A stretch of 64,000 bases of DNA from Pseudomonas svalbardensis (GCF_030053115.1 NZ_CP125619.1:187001-251000); one strand, 5' to 3'; positions 55,064 through 64,000 are shown, counted from the first letter of the stretch. Notes: a model not told the origin generated them from the sequence alone. Made by a program: numbers and translations.

Positions 55064-55098
55064 GATCGTTCCCACGCAGGCGTGGGAACGATGATCAG
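55064..55098. repeat. TGATCGTTCCCACGC palindromic repeat
   Basis: Arms CGTTCCCACGC and GCGTGGGAACG are exact inverted repeats with almost no spacer (CAG), framed by TGAT and ATCA. Same family as 19124, 61166 and 62382. Confidence 0.8.
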
Positions 55099-55106
55099 CC
55101 TGGTCG

Positions 55107-56099
55107 TTAAAGAAAGTCTTTGTAGGCAAACAACGCCGGTGCCCCACCGGTGTGCAAGAAGATGATCGGGCCGTCATTGAAGCGCTGGCGGCCGATGCCA
55201 TCGAGCAAACCCGCCATGGCCTTGCCGGTATAGACCGGATCGAGCAACAGCCCTTCCTGACTCGCCACCAGCTTCACCGCCGACAGTGTCCCGGCATTCG
55301 GCTCGCCATAGCGCGGGCCGAAATACTCGTCCCACAACTCGACCTTGAAACTCGCTGGCAGGCTCACGCCCAGCAGCTCTGCAGTGCGCTCGGCGAGGCC
55401 CTGGACTTTCGGGCGCTGATCTTCATCGCTACGGGAAACCGTGACACCAATCACTGGCAAATCCGGCAGTACTTCACTTAACGCCAGCGCCAGACCGCTG
55501 TGGGTCCCGGCACTGCCCGAGGCCAGAACCACGGCGGCAAATGTCAGCCCGGTGTCCTTGATCTGCTCAGCCAGTTCCAGCCCGGCACGCACATAACCCA
55601 AAGCACCCAGCGCATTGGAACCACCAATCGGCACCAAGTACGGCTTCTTGCCGTTGTTGCATAGACGGTCGGCCAGAGCCTGCAATTGCTCGTCGGCATT
55701 GTCGAGGTTCTCCACCAACTCAACCTTGGCATCGAACAGGTCAAGCAACAGTCGATTGCCGTTACCGACATAGTTAGCGTCGTCGGTGCCGAGAGGGTTT
55801 TCCAGCAACGCAACGCAGCTCAGACCAAGCTTGGCCGCAATGGCGGCAGTCTGGCGCACGTGGTTGGACTGAAGCGCGCCAGCGGTGATCAAGGTGTCGG
55901 CGCCTTGTGCCAGTGCATCGGCCGCCAGGTATTCGAGTTTGCGCAGCTTGTTGCCGCCCATCGCCAGCGGCGTCAGGTCATCACGCTTGACGTACACATC
56001 GCGGCCCAACCAGGCCGACAGGCGTTCGAGTTTTTCCAGGGCGGTAGGATGACCGAGCAGGTCGAGGCGGTTAAAGCGGGCAAGCTGTTGTTTGATCAT
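55107..56099 (-). CDS. dcyD: D-cysteine desulfhydrase
   Basis: The 330-residue PLP enzyme of the ACC-deaminase/DcyD family splits D-cysteine to pyruvate, sulfide and ammonia. It has the PLP lysine in [20 protein letters not shown] near residue 78, LPLGGSNALG-like [13 protein letters not shown] and [13 protein letters not shown] 56099 (MIKQQ) is chosen for family length. It lies upstream of the cystine transporter genes, on the same strand. Confidence 0.87.
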   Translation of the reverse strand: MIKQQLARFNRLDLLGHPTALEKLERLSAWLGRDVYVKRDDLTPLAMGGNKLRKLEYLAADALAQGADTLITAGALQSNHVRQTAAIAAKLGLSCVALLENPLGTDDANYVGNGNRLLLDLFDAKVELVENLDNADEQLQALADRLCNNGKKPYLVPIGGSNALGALGYVRAGLELAEQIKDTGLTFAAVVLASGSAGTHSGLALALSEVLPDLPVIGVTVSRSDEDQRPKVQGLAERTAELLGVSLPASFKVELWDEYFGPRYGEPNAGTLSAVKLVASQEGLLLDPVYTGKAMAGLLDGIGRQRFNDGPIIFLHTGGAPALFAYKDFL

Positions 56100-56291
56100 G
56101 GGGTCCGTACTGGCGGAGGGAGATGACAGGACTATAGGCACGCCTATTTAGCGGGGCAACTGCCAATCGCCTTATGCCCAAAAGTGCTGAGCACAGCACA
56201 ATCGGTTCTTAATTCGGCTTCCAGACCATGCCGTAAAGTAATCGCGGTTAACGCGGCCAGACAGTCCGGCCGCCCGTGAGGAGTTTTTACC

Positions 56292-57218
56292 GTGAGCGAG
56301 CGTTCCAGTCATTGGCAACTGCAGACCATTGTCAGCCAACTGCGCACGGCGCGTGATCAGTGGCGCGTACAAAATGGTCGCGCCAGCACCGAACAGGGCG
56401 GTCGCGAGTTGCCTTCCCGAGCGGCCATGGCAGAGATTCTCGAAGCCCTCTGTGGCGCGTTGTTCCCGATGCGCCTCGGCCCGGTGGATTTGCGCGAGGA
56501 GAGTGAAGACTTCTACGTCGGCCACACGCTGGACGTTGCGTTGAACGCGTTGCTGGCTCAGGCGCGATTCGAATTGCGCTACGCCGCTCGCCACAGTGCC
56601 CAGGCCGACACTGAAGTCGAGGCCAAAACGATTCAGATCATTCAGGACTTCGCCCTCGCATTGCCGGGGCTGCGCAGTCTGCTCGACACCGACGTGCTGG
56701 CGGCCTATCACGGCGATCCAGCGGCTCGCAGTGTCGATGAAGTGTTGCTGTGCTATCCAGGGATTCTGGCGGTGATTCACCATCGTCTGGCCCATCATTT
56801 GTACAGGTCCGGTTTGCCGCTGCTGGCACGGATCAGCGCGGAGATCGCCCACTCGGCCACTGGCATCGACATTCACCCTGGCGCGCAGATTGGTCGCAGC
56901 TTCTTCATCGATCACGGGACGGGTGTGGTGATCGGCGAGACCGCCATCATCGGCGAGCGTGTGCGGATTTATCAGGCCGTGACGTTGGGCGCCAAGCGCT
57001 TCCCGGCGGATGAAGACGGTCAATTGCAGAAGGGGCAGCCGCGACATCCGATTGTCGAGGATGACGTAGTGATCTACGCCGGTGCGACGATTCTGGGGCG
57101 GATCACCATCGGCGAGGGGTCGACCATTGGCGGTAATGTCTGGCTGACCCGCAGCGTGCCGGCGGGGAGCAACCTGACTCAAGCGAATCTGCAGCATGAT
57201 GACGGGACGCAGAAGTAG
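56292..57218 (+). CDS. epsC: Serine O-acetyltransferase (EpsC type)
   Basis: The 308-residue enzyme acetylates serine, the first step of cysteine synthesis. It has an N-terminal helical domain and a left-handed beta helix: GIDIHPGAQIGRSFFIDHGTGVVIGETA and GAKRFP, with the catalytic Asp/His in DHGTG. Long N-terminus as in EpsC-type enzymes. It is divergent from dcyD. Confidence 0.9.
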   Translation: MSERSSHWQLQTIVSQLRTARDQWRVQNGRASTEQGGRELPSRAAMAEILEALCGALFPMRLGPVDLREESEDFYVGHTLDVALNALLAQARFELRYAARHSAQADTEVEAKTIQIIQDFALALPGLRSLLDTDVLAAYHGDPAARSVDEVLLCYPGILAVIHHRLAHHLYRSGLPLLARISAEIAHSATGIDIHPGAQIGRSFFIDHGTGVVIGETAIIGERVRIYQAVTLGAKRFPADEDGQLQKGQPRHPIVEDDVVIYAGATILGRITIGEGSTIGGNVWLTRSVPAGSNLTQANLQHDDGTQK

Positions 57219-57241
57219 GGCGGTAGAATCGTTGTCTGATT

Positions 57242-57420
57242 TGAGATCCACCCCTCACCCCAGCCCTCTCCCCAGTGGGGAGAGGGGGAAAGGGGGTCGA
57301 TCTCCATGCTTTTCAAATCCTGAGTTCGACTCGGGATTTCAGGTCGCAGAATGTCTACTAAGCACCTCGGTCAGTCCCCTCGCCCCTTTGGGAGAGGGTA
57401 AGGGTGAGGGGTGGATCTCA
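57242..57420. repeat. MITE copy A, intact
   Basis: A 179-bp element with perfect 19-bp inverted ends: TGAGATCCACCCCTCACCC at 57242-57260 and its exact complement at 57402-57420. The core holds CCTGAGTTCGACTCGGGATT. No coding. Copies B and C are at 43526 and 35360. Confidence 0.88.
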
Positions 57421-57557
57421 GATCTGTACAGAGATAATGGCATTTCGCCAATTTCCACTGAACGAATCCCCCAAACCCCACGTCATACCCTTCCTTGAGC
57501 TAGCGTACGAATAGTGCCGCCGAGCCTTGCGATTAGTCCTTAGCACCCTATTCATGT

Positions 57558-57583
57558 TTAACTTGAACGCTCATTCAAGTTAA
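57558..57583. promoter_or_regulatory. 26-bp palindrome upstream of betT, candidate BetI box
   Basis: TTAACTTGAA and TTCAAGTTAA are perfect inverted arms around CGCTCA. The inner TTGAACGCTCATTCAA resembles the operator of the choline-responsive TetR repressor BetI. It lies 93 bases before the BCCT start. This is inference from form and neighbour. Confidence 0.55.
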
Positions 57584-57675
57584 CCGCCGGTTTGCTGCCC
57601 GCTCACAACAGGAGGCTTGCCTTTGCCGAGTCCGTTATTGATTGCCCTGTTTCACCCCCTCGAGGTGCACCTTTC

Positions 57676-59670
57676 ATGAGTGCATCGCCCACCCCCGCTA
57701 GCGGTCAGGTCCGCATGAATCCGCCGGTGTTCTACTTTGCCGCGGGTTTCATTCTGTTGTTCGGCATTGTGGTTATTGCCTTGCCTGAACAGGCCGGTGC
57801 CTGGCTGCTGGAAGCGCAAAACTGGGCGGCCAACACGGTCGGCTGGTATTACATGCTCGCGATGACCCTGTATCTGGTCTTCGTGGTGGTCACCGCCTTG
57901 TCTGGCTACGGCAAGATCAAGCTCGGTGCCGACCACGACGAACCCGAATTCAGTTACCTGTCCTGGGCCGGCATGCTGTTCGCTGCCGGGATCAGCATCA
58001 CGCTGTTTTTCTTTTGCGTATCCGAACCGCTGACCCATTTGGCGCAACCTCCGCAAGGCGAAGCGGGCACGGCGGATGCGGCGCGTCAGGCGATGCAGAT
58101 TCTGTTTCTGCACTGGGGCCTGCACGGCTGGGGCGTGTTCGCCTTTGTCGGCATGGCGCTGGCCTACTTCGCTTATCGGCATAACCTGCCGCTAGCCCTG
58201 CGTTCGGCGCTCTATCCGCTGATTGGCAAGCGCATCAATGGCCCGATCGGCTACGCAGTGGACGGCTTCGGCATCATCGCCACGGTGTTCGGCCTCGGCG
58301 CCGACATGGGCTTTGGCGTGTTGCACCTCAATTCGGGACTCGATTACCTGTTCGGCATCGCTCACACCCAGTGGGTTCAGGTCGGTCTGATCACGTTGAT
58401 GATGGGTGCGGCGATCATCGTTGCAGTGTCCGGCGTCGATAAAGGCGTGCGGGTGATGTCCGACATCAACATGCTGCTGGCCTGCGCGCTACTGCTGTTC
58501 GTGTTGTTCGCCGGCCCCACTCAGCATTTGCTCAACACCTTGATCCAGAACATCGGCGATTACCTCGGCGCGTTGCCGATGAAGAGTTTCGACCTGTACG
58601 CTTACGACAAACCCAGTGACTGGCTGGGCGGTTGGACGGTCTTTTATTGGGCCTGGTGGATTGCATGGTCGCCGTTCGTGGGCCTGTTCATCGCGCGGAT
58701 TTCCCGTGGCCGGACCATTCGCGAATTCGTCTTTGGCGTGCTGCTGATTCCGCTCGGCTTCACCCTCGCGTGGATGTCGATCTTCGGTAATAGCGCCATC
58801 GATCAAGTCCTCAACCACGGCATGAGCGCCCTCGGTATGTCGGCCATCGACAACCCGTCGATGACCCTCTACCTGCTGCTGGAAACCTACCCGTGGAGCA
58901 AAACCGTCATCGCGGTCACGGTGTTCATCAGCTTCGTGTTCTTCGTGACGTCTGCCGACTCGGGCACCGTGGTGCTGTCGACGCTGTCCGCCAAGGGCGG
59001 TAATCCCGATGAAGACGGGCCGAAATGGCTGCGAGTGTTCTGGGGCGCAATGACCGCGCTGGTGACCAGTGCGCTGCTGTTCTCCGGCAGCATTGATGCA
59101 TTGAAGTCGGCGGTGGTACTGACCTCGTTGCCGTTCTCGATGATCTTGCTGCTGATGATGTGGGGGCTGCACAAAGCGTTCTACCTGGAGTCGCAGAAGC
59201 AGATCGCGCAGATGCATTCCCTGGCACCGGTATCCGGATCGAGACGTGGCGGCTGGCGTCAACGCTTGACTCAGGCCGTGCATTTCCCATCTCGCGATGA
59301 GGTTTACCGCTTCCTCGATACGACGGTGCGCCCGGCGATTGAAGACGTCTCGGCGGTGTTCGTCGAGAAGGGTTTGAACGTGGTCACTCAGCCGGACCCG
59401 GCCAACGACAACGTCAGCCTGGAAATCGGTCACGGCGAGGAGCATCCGTTTATCTATCAGGTGCAGATGCGTGGCTACTTCACGCCGTCCTTTGCCCGTG
59501 GCGGCATGGGTTCCAAGGAACTCAACAACCGTCGTTATTACCGGGCTGAAGTGCACTTGAGCGAGGGCAGTCAGGACTACGATCTGGTGGGTTACACCAA
59601 GGAGCAGATCATCAACGACATCCTTGATCAGTACGAGCGGCACATGCAGTTTTTGCATTTGGTGCGTTGA
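57676..59670 (+). CDS. betT: BCCT-family choline/betaine transporter (BetT)
   Basis: The 664-residue protein has about twelve membrane segments, the BCCT motif around FAAGISITLFFFCVSEPLTH and WAWWIAWSPFVGLFIARISR, and a cytoplasmic C-terminal extension of about 150 residues as in osmoregulated BetT. It imports choline or a related betaine. ATG 57676 (MSASPTP) is chosen. The palindrome at 57558 is probably its operator. The extension suggests osmotic gating. Confidence 0.88.
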   Translation: MSASPTPASGQVRMNPPVFYFAAGFILLFGIVVIALPEQAGAWLLEAQNWAANTVGWYYMLAMTLYLVFVVVTALSGYGKIKLGADHDEPEFSYLSWAGMLFAAGISITLFFFCVSEPLTHLAQPPQGEAGTADAARQAMQILFLHWGLHGWGVFAFVGMALAYFAYRHNLPLALRSALYPLIGKRINGPIGYAVDGFGIIATVFGLGADMGFGVLHLNSGLDYLFGIAHTQWVQVGLITLMMGAAIIVAVSGVDKGVRVMSDINMLLACALLLFVLFAGPTQHLLNTLIQNIGDYLGALPMKSFDLYAYDKPSDWLGGWTVFYWAWWIAWSPFVGLFIARISRGRTIREFVFGVLLIPLGFTLAWMSIFGNSAIDQVLNHGMSALGMSAIDNPSMTLYLLLETYPWSKTVIAVTVFISFVFFVTSADSGTVVLSTLSAKGGNPDEDGPKWLRVFWGAMTALVTSALLFSGSIDALKSAVVLTSLPFSMILLLMMWGLHKAFYLESQKQIAQMHSLAPVSGSRRGGWRQRLTQAVHFPSRDEVYRFLDTTVRPAIEDVSAVFVEKGLNVVTQPDPANDNVSLEIGHGEEHPFIYQVQMRGYFTPSFARGGMGSKELNNRRYYRAEVHLSEGSQDYDLVGYTKEQIINDILDQYERHMQFLHLVR

Positions 59671-59678
59671 TCGAACAC

Positions 59679-59939
59679 TCACGTCTCGGTGGTCAACACC
59701 ATGAACAACACCAGCGCCGCCACCGGTACACCGAACACGGCGCTGCCGACCACCAGTTCCGTGCTGAACGGCTGGCCGGCATTGACCATGCCGACCGCGC
59801 CGTTGATCAGCGTCAGCGCCAGCCACAGCACGACAAAGCTGAAGGCCAGGACTTGGCGACTAAAGCCGATTTTCTCGCCGATGAACAGCATCAGCGCCAG
59901 GAGGATCAGGCCGAAGGTGATGATGATCGTGGTGTGCAT
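59679..59939 (-). CDS. Small hydrophobic membrane protein
   Basis: The 86-residue protein has two or three membrane segments (IIITFGLILLALMLFIGEKI, VLAFSFVVLWLALTLINGAV, VVGSAVFGVPVAALVLFMVL). No known family. ATG 59939 (MHTTIIIT) is chosen. It converges on betT nine bases past its stop. Confidence 0.65.
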   Translation of the reverse strand: MHTTIIITFGLILLALMLFIGEKIGFSRQVLAFSFVVLWLALTLINGAVGMVNAGQPFSTELVVGSAVFGVPVAALVLFMVLTTET

Positions 59940-59976
59940 GATGTGTTCCGCCCTTCGAATGTGTGTTGTTTTTGGG

Positions 59977-60050
59977 GCCGCCTTCGCGAGCAGGCTCGCT
60001 CCCACAAGATCGTCGCAATCCTGTGGGCGCGAGCCTGCTCGCGATAGGGG
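59977..60050. repeat. REP-type palindromic element
   Basis: CGCCTTCGCGAGCAGGCTCG and GCGCGAGCCTGCTCGCGATA are the arms. Same family as 1213 and 23335. Confidence 0.85.
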
Positions 60051-60074
60051 CGCTGCGGTGTCAAGTGAGCATAG

Positions 60075-60395
60075 TTAAACTAGCCCGCCGCTGACGCGCA
60101 GGATTTGCCCGTTGACCCAACCCGAATCCGGCCCGACCAGGAACGACACAACGCGGGCGATGTCTTCTGGCTGAGCCAGGCGTTCCAGCGGGGCCATCTT
60201 GAACGTGCCGCGAGCATGAATGTTGAAGTTCTGATCGAACAGCTCATCCGTGTGTTGCGCCAGCGGCAGGACTTTGAGGATGCCGGCGTTGTTCACCAGC
60301 ACATCGACTTTGCCCAGTTGCGTTTCGGTCTCGTCGAACATCCGGCGTACGTCGTCGGCGTTCGCTACATCTGCCTTGATCGCACAGTAGCCGCT
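60075..60395 (-). pseudogene. Short-chain dehydrogenase remnant with two deletions
   Basis: The frame contains the SDR motif VDVLVNNAGIL and then jumps from the NIHARGTF region to MAPLERLAQPEDIARVVSFL and the C-terminal end. The middle of an SDR (catalytic Tyr-x-x-x-Lys and about 100 residues) is missing. Upstream, the same frame continues as AIKADVANADDVRRMFDE to about 60395, then ends, so the N-terminal Rossmann half (TGxxxGIG) is missing too. No start of a full gene exists. Confidence 0.85.
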
Positions 60396-60520
60396 GGTCT
60401 ATAGGGAAATCAGGCCTCTGCACGATAGGCTAATATTTATCAGAGTGTGTATGGTGTGTATTGGCATGAAGCTTCGTCGCGTAGTGTACGCAGCAGGTGC
60501 TGCCCACAAGGACGAAGGTG

Positions 60521-60703
60521 ATGCGAAGTCGGGAAATGATCAGGATGATCGAGGAGGATGGTTGGTATCTGGTGGCCGTGAAAGGCAGCCATCATCAGTA
60601 CAAGCATCCGTGCAAGCCAGGGAGGGTGACGATAAAGCACCCGGACTCGGATCTTCCAAAAGGAACGATCAACAGCATATTGAAACAGGCGGGTCTGAAA
60701 TGA
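60521..60703 (+). CDS. hicA: HicA-type mRNA interferase toxin
   Basis: The 60-residue protein (MRSREMIRMIEEDGWYLVAV, KGSHHQYKHP, RVTIKHPDSDLPKGT) matches HicA: a dsRBD-like fold with the catalytic His in GSHHQY near residue 24. It should cleave mRNA when free of HicB. ATG 60521 has GACGAAGGTG upstream. HicB begins 60 bases later. Confidence 0.9.
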   Translation: MRSREMIRMIEEDGWYLVAVKGSHHQYKHPCKPGRVTIKHPDSDLPKGTINSILKQAGLK

Positions 60704-60762
60704 GCCCCGACACCGGATACGAAAGCCCCGAGCGGGCCACATCACAGGAAGGACTTAGCGAA

Positions 60763-61164
60763 ATGAAATTCCCGGTCGTTCTGCACAAGGATGCCGACTC
60801 AGAATACGGAGTAATTATCCCGGACGTGCCGGGTTGTTTCTCCGCAGGCGGTACTGTGGCGCAGGCATTTGAAAACGTGAAGGAAGCGCTGTCGTTGCAC
60901 TACGAAGGCTTGGTGGCCGATGGCGATCCACTGCCGCAGGTGCATGAGATCGACGCTCATCTTGATAACCCTGATTACGCCGGCGGCGTGTGGGGTGTGG
61001 TCGAATTCGATATCACGCCTTACTTCGGAAAGTCGGTGCGCTTCAATGCCACACTGCCTGAGCAGTTGCTTGAGCGTATTGATCAAACAGTCAGGCGGGA
61101 TCAGCGGTACAGCTCAAGGTCTGGCTTTTTGGCTGCCGCTGCCCTGCGTGAGTTGTCGGCGTAA
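60763..61164 (+). CDS. hicB: HicB-type antitoxin
   Basis: The 133-residue protein has the HicB N-terminal part (MKFPVVLHKDADSEYGVIIP, DVPGCFSAGGTVAQAFENVK) and a C-terminal ribbon-helix-helix-like part (FNATLPEQLLERIDQTVRRD, SSRSGFLAAAALREL). It should neutralise HicA and repress the operon. ATG 60763 follows CAGGAAGGAC; the frame extends upstream over hicA and that is rejected. The pair adjoins the broken dehydrogenase. Confidence 0.9.
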   Translation: MKFPVVLHKDADSEYGVIIPDVPGCFSAGGTVAQAFENVKEALSLHYEGLVADGDPLPQVHEIDAHLDNPDYAGGVWGVVEFDITPYFGKSVRFNATLPEQLLERIDQTVRRDQRYSSRSGFLAAAALRELSA

Positions 61165-61165
61165 A

Positions 61166-61200
61166 TGTTGATCGCTCCTACGCAGAGTGGAACGATCAAC
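61166..61200. repeat. Degraded TGATCGTTCCCACGC-type repeat
   Basis: GTTGATCG and CGATCAAC are exact inverted arms with an 18-base middle that resembles a worn version of the CTCCTACGCAGAGTGGAA repeat. The rest of the gap to 61335 holds the promoter of the next gene. Confidence 0.6.
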
Positions 61201-61335
61201 TGGCAGCAAAGATGAAGTATATGAAACGTTTCAGCATTTTATCGAGTCCGAGGTTCATCGGCGTTTGTCTGGGCGTATGCTGGGCAACTTGCGAAGCAGT
61301 CGATACCAACTTCAAGACAGACAAGAGAGGATTCG

Positions 61336-62373
61336 ATGACCTACACCGCTGCCGAAAACCGCTACGACTCCATCCCTTACCGCCGCGTGGGTCGCAGCGG
61401 TCTGGTGCTGCCGGCGCTGTCCTTGGGCCTGTGGCACAACTTCGGCGACAGCACGCCGATCGATACCCAGCGTTCGTTGCTGCGTACCGCGTTCGATCTT
61501 GGTATCAACCATTTCGACCTGGCCAACAACTACGGCCCCCCGTATGGCAGCGCCGAGATCAATTTCGGTCGTTTGCTGCGTGAAGACTTCAAGCAGTATC
61601 GCGACGAGCTAATTATCTCGAGCAAGGCCGGTTGGGACATGTGGGCCGGCCCTTATGGTCAGGGCGGCGGTTCACGTAAATACGTGCTGGCCAGCCTCGA
61701 CCAGAGCCTGCAGCGCCTGGGCCTGGACTACGTGGACATCTTCTATTCCCACCGCTTCGACCCGGACACGCCGCTGGAAGAAACCGCCAGCGCACTGGCC
61801 ACCGCCGTGCAACAGGGCAAGGCGTTGTACATCGGTATCTCCTCGTACTCGGGCGTTAAAACCCGTGAAATGGCCGCGCTGCTGAAAGAGTGGAAAGTCC
61901 CGTTGCTGATTCACCAACCGGCTTACAACCTGCTCAATCGTTGGGTGGAAAAAGACCTGTTGGATACCACGGACGAACTCGGTACGGGCGTGATTGCGTT
62001 TACGCCATTGGCCCAGGGGTTGTTGACCGACAAGTACCTCAATGGTGTGCCGGCGGACGCGCGGGTCAATCGTCCGGGCGGTGGTTCGTTGCAGACATCG
62101 CACCTGTCCGAAGCCAACATCGCTCATGTGCGTGCGCTAAATGAGATCGCCAAGCGTCGCGGTCAGAGCCTGGCGCAGCTGGCACTGGCGTGGACGTTAC
62201 GCGATCCGCGCGTGACGTCGGCGCTGATCGGTGCGAGCCGGCCGGAGCAGATTATCGAGAACGTCGGTGCGTTGAAGAATCTGAGCTTTAGTGCGGAGGA
62301 ATTGGCGGAAATTGACCGGTTTGCCCAAGAGGGCGGGGTCAATCTTTGGGAGAAGCCTTCGACGGCTGAATGA
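61336..62373 (+). CDS. yghZ: L-glyceraldehyde 3-phosphate reductase (aldo/keto reductase)
   Basis: The 345-residue NADPH-dependent reductase of the AKR14/YghZ family has the pattern YRRVGRSGLVLPALSLGLWHNFG, FDLANNYGPPYGSAE with catalytic Asp and Tyr, IISSKAGWDMWAGPYG with Lys, and YSHRFDPDTPLEET with His. The typical substrate is L-glyceraldehyde 3-phosphate or methylglyoxal. AGAGAGGATTCG precedes ATG 61336. Confidence 0.87.
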   Translation: MTYTAAENRYDSIPYRRVGRSGLVLPALSLGLWHNFGDSTPIDTQRSLLRTAFDLGINHFDLANNYGPPYGSAEINFGRLLREDFKQYRDELIISSKAGWDMWAGPYGQGGGSRKYVLASLDQSLQRLGLDYVDIFYSHRFDPDTPLEETASALATAVQQGKALYIGISSYSGVKTREMAALLKEWKVPLLIHQPAYNLLNRWVEKDLLDTTDELGTGVIAFTPLAQGLLTDKYLNGVPADARVNRPGGGSLQTSHLSEANIAHVRALNEIAKRRGQSLAQLALAWTLRDPRVTSALIGASRPEQIIENVGALKNLSFSAEELAEIDRFAQEGGVNLWEKPSTAE

Positions 62374-62381
62374 CCTCTAAC

Positions 62382-62414
62382 TGATCGTTTCCACGCTCTG
62401 CGTGGGAACGATCG
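62382..62414. repeat. TGATCGTTTCCACGC palindromic repeat
   Basis: TGATCGTTTCCACGC and GCGTGGGAACGATCG are inverted arms around TCT. It lies between converging yghZ and tauD and could act as a bidirectional hairpin. Confidence 0.8.
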
Positions 62415-62424
62415 GGCGATCGGG

Positions 62425-63267
62425 TTACCGGAAAAACGGCACATCCCCCAACACCGTCGCCCGCTGCATCACCCGCCGAGCCGGCCGGTAATCATCTACG
62501 GCGTAATGCTGTGTCACGCGGTTATCCCAAAACGCTACGTCGTCCTTCTGCCAACGCCAGCGAATGGTAAATTCCGGCCGTGTCGCGTGGGCAAACAGAA
62601 GCTTCAGAATCACCTCGCTTTCGGTTTCCGACAGCTCATTGATCTTCGAGGTGAAGCCTTCATTGACGAACAACGACCGGCGTCCGCTCACCGGATGAGT
62701 GCGAATCACCGGGTGTGACAGCGGCGGGTTTTTCCTGCGCGCTTCTTCCCACTGGTCCAAGGCTTCCGGCGTGTTGCCATAACGCTCCAGCGGGAACGAA
62801 CGAGTGAAATCGTGGGTGGCCGTCAGCCCTTCGAGCATGTTTTTCATCGGCGCTGAAAGCGCTTCATACGCCGCGATACCGCTGGCCCACAGCGTGTCGC
62901 CACCAAACTCCGGTAACAACTTGGCGCTGAGCACCGCGCCCAGGGCCGGAGTCGGCAGGAAGGTCACGTCGGTGTGCCAGATCGCGTTGTCGCGCACGTC
63001 GGTGACGGCGGTGTCGAGGATCAGCACTTCGGGCTGTTCCGGCACATTCGGGTAAATCGGGTGAATGTGCAGGTCGCCGAAATTGGCGGCGAAACGTGCC
63101 TGCTGCTGCGGTGTGATCGGCTGATCGCGAAAGAACAACACTTGATGTTTGAGCAGCGCCTGCTCGATGGCGTCACGCTGTTCCAGGTTCAGCGGCTGGC
63201 TGATGTCGACGCCGCTGATTTGCGCGCCGAGGGCCGAGCTTAGGGGGACGATTGTCAGGTTGCTCAT
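62425..63267 (-). CDS. tauD: Taurine dioxygenase (TauD family)
   Basis: The 280-residue iron/2-oxoglutarate enzyme has the iron ligands His and Asp in IWHTDVTF, a distal His in QHYAVDDY and the 2-oxoglutarate Arg in [11 protein letters not shown], with the N-terminal [14 protein letters not shown] of the TauD family. It oxidises taurine to sulfite and aminoacetaldehyde. ATG 63267 (MSNLTIV) is chosen. It follows tauC in the same direction, 60 bases apart. Confidence 0.9.
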   Translation of the reverse strand: MSNLTIVPLSSALGAQISGVDISQPLNLEQRDAIEQALLKHQVLFFRDQPITPQQQARFAANFGDLHIHPIYPNVPEQPEVLILDTAVTDVRDNAIWHTDVTFLPTPALGAVLSAKLLPEFGGDTLWASGIAAYEALSAPMKNMLEGLTATHDFTRSFPLERYGNTPEALDQWEEARRKNPPLSHPVIRTHPVSGRRSLFVNEGFTSKINELSETESEVILKLLFAHATRPEFTIRWRWQKDDVAFWDNRVTQHYAVDDYRPARRVMQRATVLGDVPFFR

Positions 63268-63327
63268 GGTCTTTCTCTTCAATCCGGGGCGCCGAGCTGT
63301 CGGCGTAGTCAGTGCGATCAAAACGTC

Positions 63328-64000
63328 TTAGTGAGCCTGGCCATGCCACGGCACCAGTTTGCGTTGCAGGGCGCGCAAGCCCATTTCCATGGAGAAGGCG
63401 ATCAGCGCGATCACCAGAATTCCCAGCACCACCACATCGGTGACCAGGAACTGCGCGGCCGACTGCACCATGAAACCCAAACCACTGGTGGCGGCGATCA
63501 ATTCGGCGGCGACCAATGTCGACCAACCTACACCCAGACCGATGCGCACACCGGTCAAAATATCCGGCAGCGCACTCGGCAGAATCACATGGCGAATCAA
63601 CTGCGCCCGGGTCGCGCCCAACGACTGTGCCGCGCGCAGTTTGGCCGGGTCGACGGTACGCACGCCGGTCGCGGTAGCGATGGCGATCGGGGCGAAAATC
63701 GCGAGGTAGATCAGCAAGACTTTCGATAGCTCACCGATGCCGCACCAAATCACGATCAGCGGCAGATAAGCCAGCGGTGGAATAGGGCGGTAGAACTCGA
63801 TCAGCGGATCGAGAATGCCGCGAGCGATGCGATTGTGGCCGATGGCGATTCCAACGGGAACGGCGGTCAGCACCGCAAAGCCCAGGCCCAGGCCGATTCG
63901 GCTGAGACTCGCGCTAAGGTGCTGCCACAACGTTGAATCCATGTAGCCGGTGGTCACCAGCAGCCAGCCTTTTTGCAGTATGGCGGAGGGTGGCGGCAGG
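63328..64000 (-). CDS. tauC: Taurine ABC transporter permease TauC, partial
   Basis: The C-terminal 223 codons of a permease; the reading frame continues past the window edge, where it reads PPPSAILQKGWLLVTTGYMD, so the true start lies outside. It has the EAA loop (LRAAQSLGATRAQLIRHVILPSALPDI) and VGWSTLVAAELIAATSGLGFM, typical of the TauC/SsuC/NitT class. Together with tauD it forms the taurine-use operon. Confidence 0.88.
   Translation of the reverse strand, partial: LPPPSAILQKGWLLVTTGYMDSTLWQHLSASLSRIGLGLGFAVLTAVPVGIAIGHNRIARGILDPLIEFYRPIPPLAYLPLIVIWCGIGELSKVLLIYLAIFAPIAIATATGVRTVDPAKLRAAQSLGATRAQLIRHVILPSALPDILTGVRIGLGVGWSTLVAAELIAATSGLGFMVQSAAQFLVTDVVVLGILVIALIAFSMEMGLRALQRKLVPWHGQAH

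Noticed and set aside
58489..59826. Long frame antisense to betT
   Set aside because: Shadow; composition of a reversed membrane protein gene.

Overview
The window reads as chromosomal DNA of a Pseudomonas of the fluorescens group. This is inferred from high-GC codon use, from REP elements of the GCGAGCAGGCTCGCTCCCAC type, and from gene order remembered from P. aeruginosa (gabDT, HDOD response regulator, desA, a GGDEF-EAL protein, oscA, sbp-cysTWA). No database search was possible. The DNA is gene-dense with short intergenic repeats, one insertion sequence, one tRNA, no rRNA and no CRISPR array.

Layout. 0-5.3 kb: an unrecognised membrane protein, a small orphan protein, a YdgA-family protein, a Rieske-FAD reductase (minus strand) and a periplasmic PEBP-family protein. 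5.4-8.6 kb: VWA lipoprotein, ECF sigma factor and membrane-anchored probable anti-sigma protein, then a small acidic protein. 8.7-10 kb: a RhuM-family gene beside tRNA-Arg(CCG). 10.3-13.3 kb: gabD and gabT. 13.4-19.1 kb: HDOD response regulator, PAS-GGDEF cyclase, delta-9 desaturase and a PAS-GGDEF-EAL protein. 19.2-23.3 kb: oscA, sbp, cysT, cysW, cysA. 23.4-26.7 kb: Mpo1-like protein, Crp/Fnr regulator, a receiver-only response regulator and a hipBA module. 26.7-28.9 kb: AraC regulator divergent from a fatty-acid desaturase/hydroxylase.

29.3-35.3 kb is a sulfur/amino-acid uptake block: a small hydrolase, a sigma-54 activator broken by one in-frame stop, a MetQ-like binding protein and a four-gene polar amino-acid ABC transporter. 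An IS3-family element (35.4-36.7 kb) sits inside a 179-bp MITE. Then come an AAA ATPase, a triABC-like RND pump with two adaptors, and a methyltransferase. 44.5-51.0 kb (minus) holds metI, metN, metQ, a flavin monooxygenase and two SfnB-type oxidoreductases. 52.6-57.2 kb holds a cystine transporter (tcyN, tcyL, tcyJ), D-cysteine desulfhydrase and serine acetyltransferase. The window ends with a BCCT transporter, a remnant dehydrogenase beside hicAB, an aldo/keto reductase, tauD and part of tauC.

The unifying theme is sulfur: sulfate uptake, methionine or organosulfur uptake and oxidation, cystine/D-cysteine use, cysteine synthesis and taurine desulfonation lie within 45 kb. Four intergenic regions in front of or beside these operons share a similar AT-rich TTATTC-centred motif, which may be one operator class (CysB is the obvious candidate; this is inference). 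The second theme is repeat-driven remodelling: a MITE with perfect 19-bp ends, one copy split by an IS and another supplying the stop codon of triC; a REP supplying the stop of the broken sigma-54 regulator; and a twice-deleted dehydrogenase next to hicAB.
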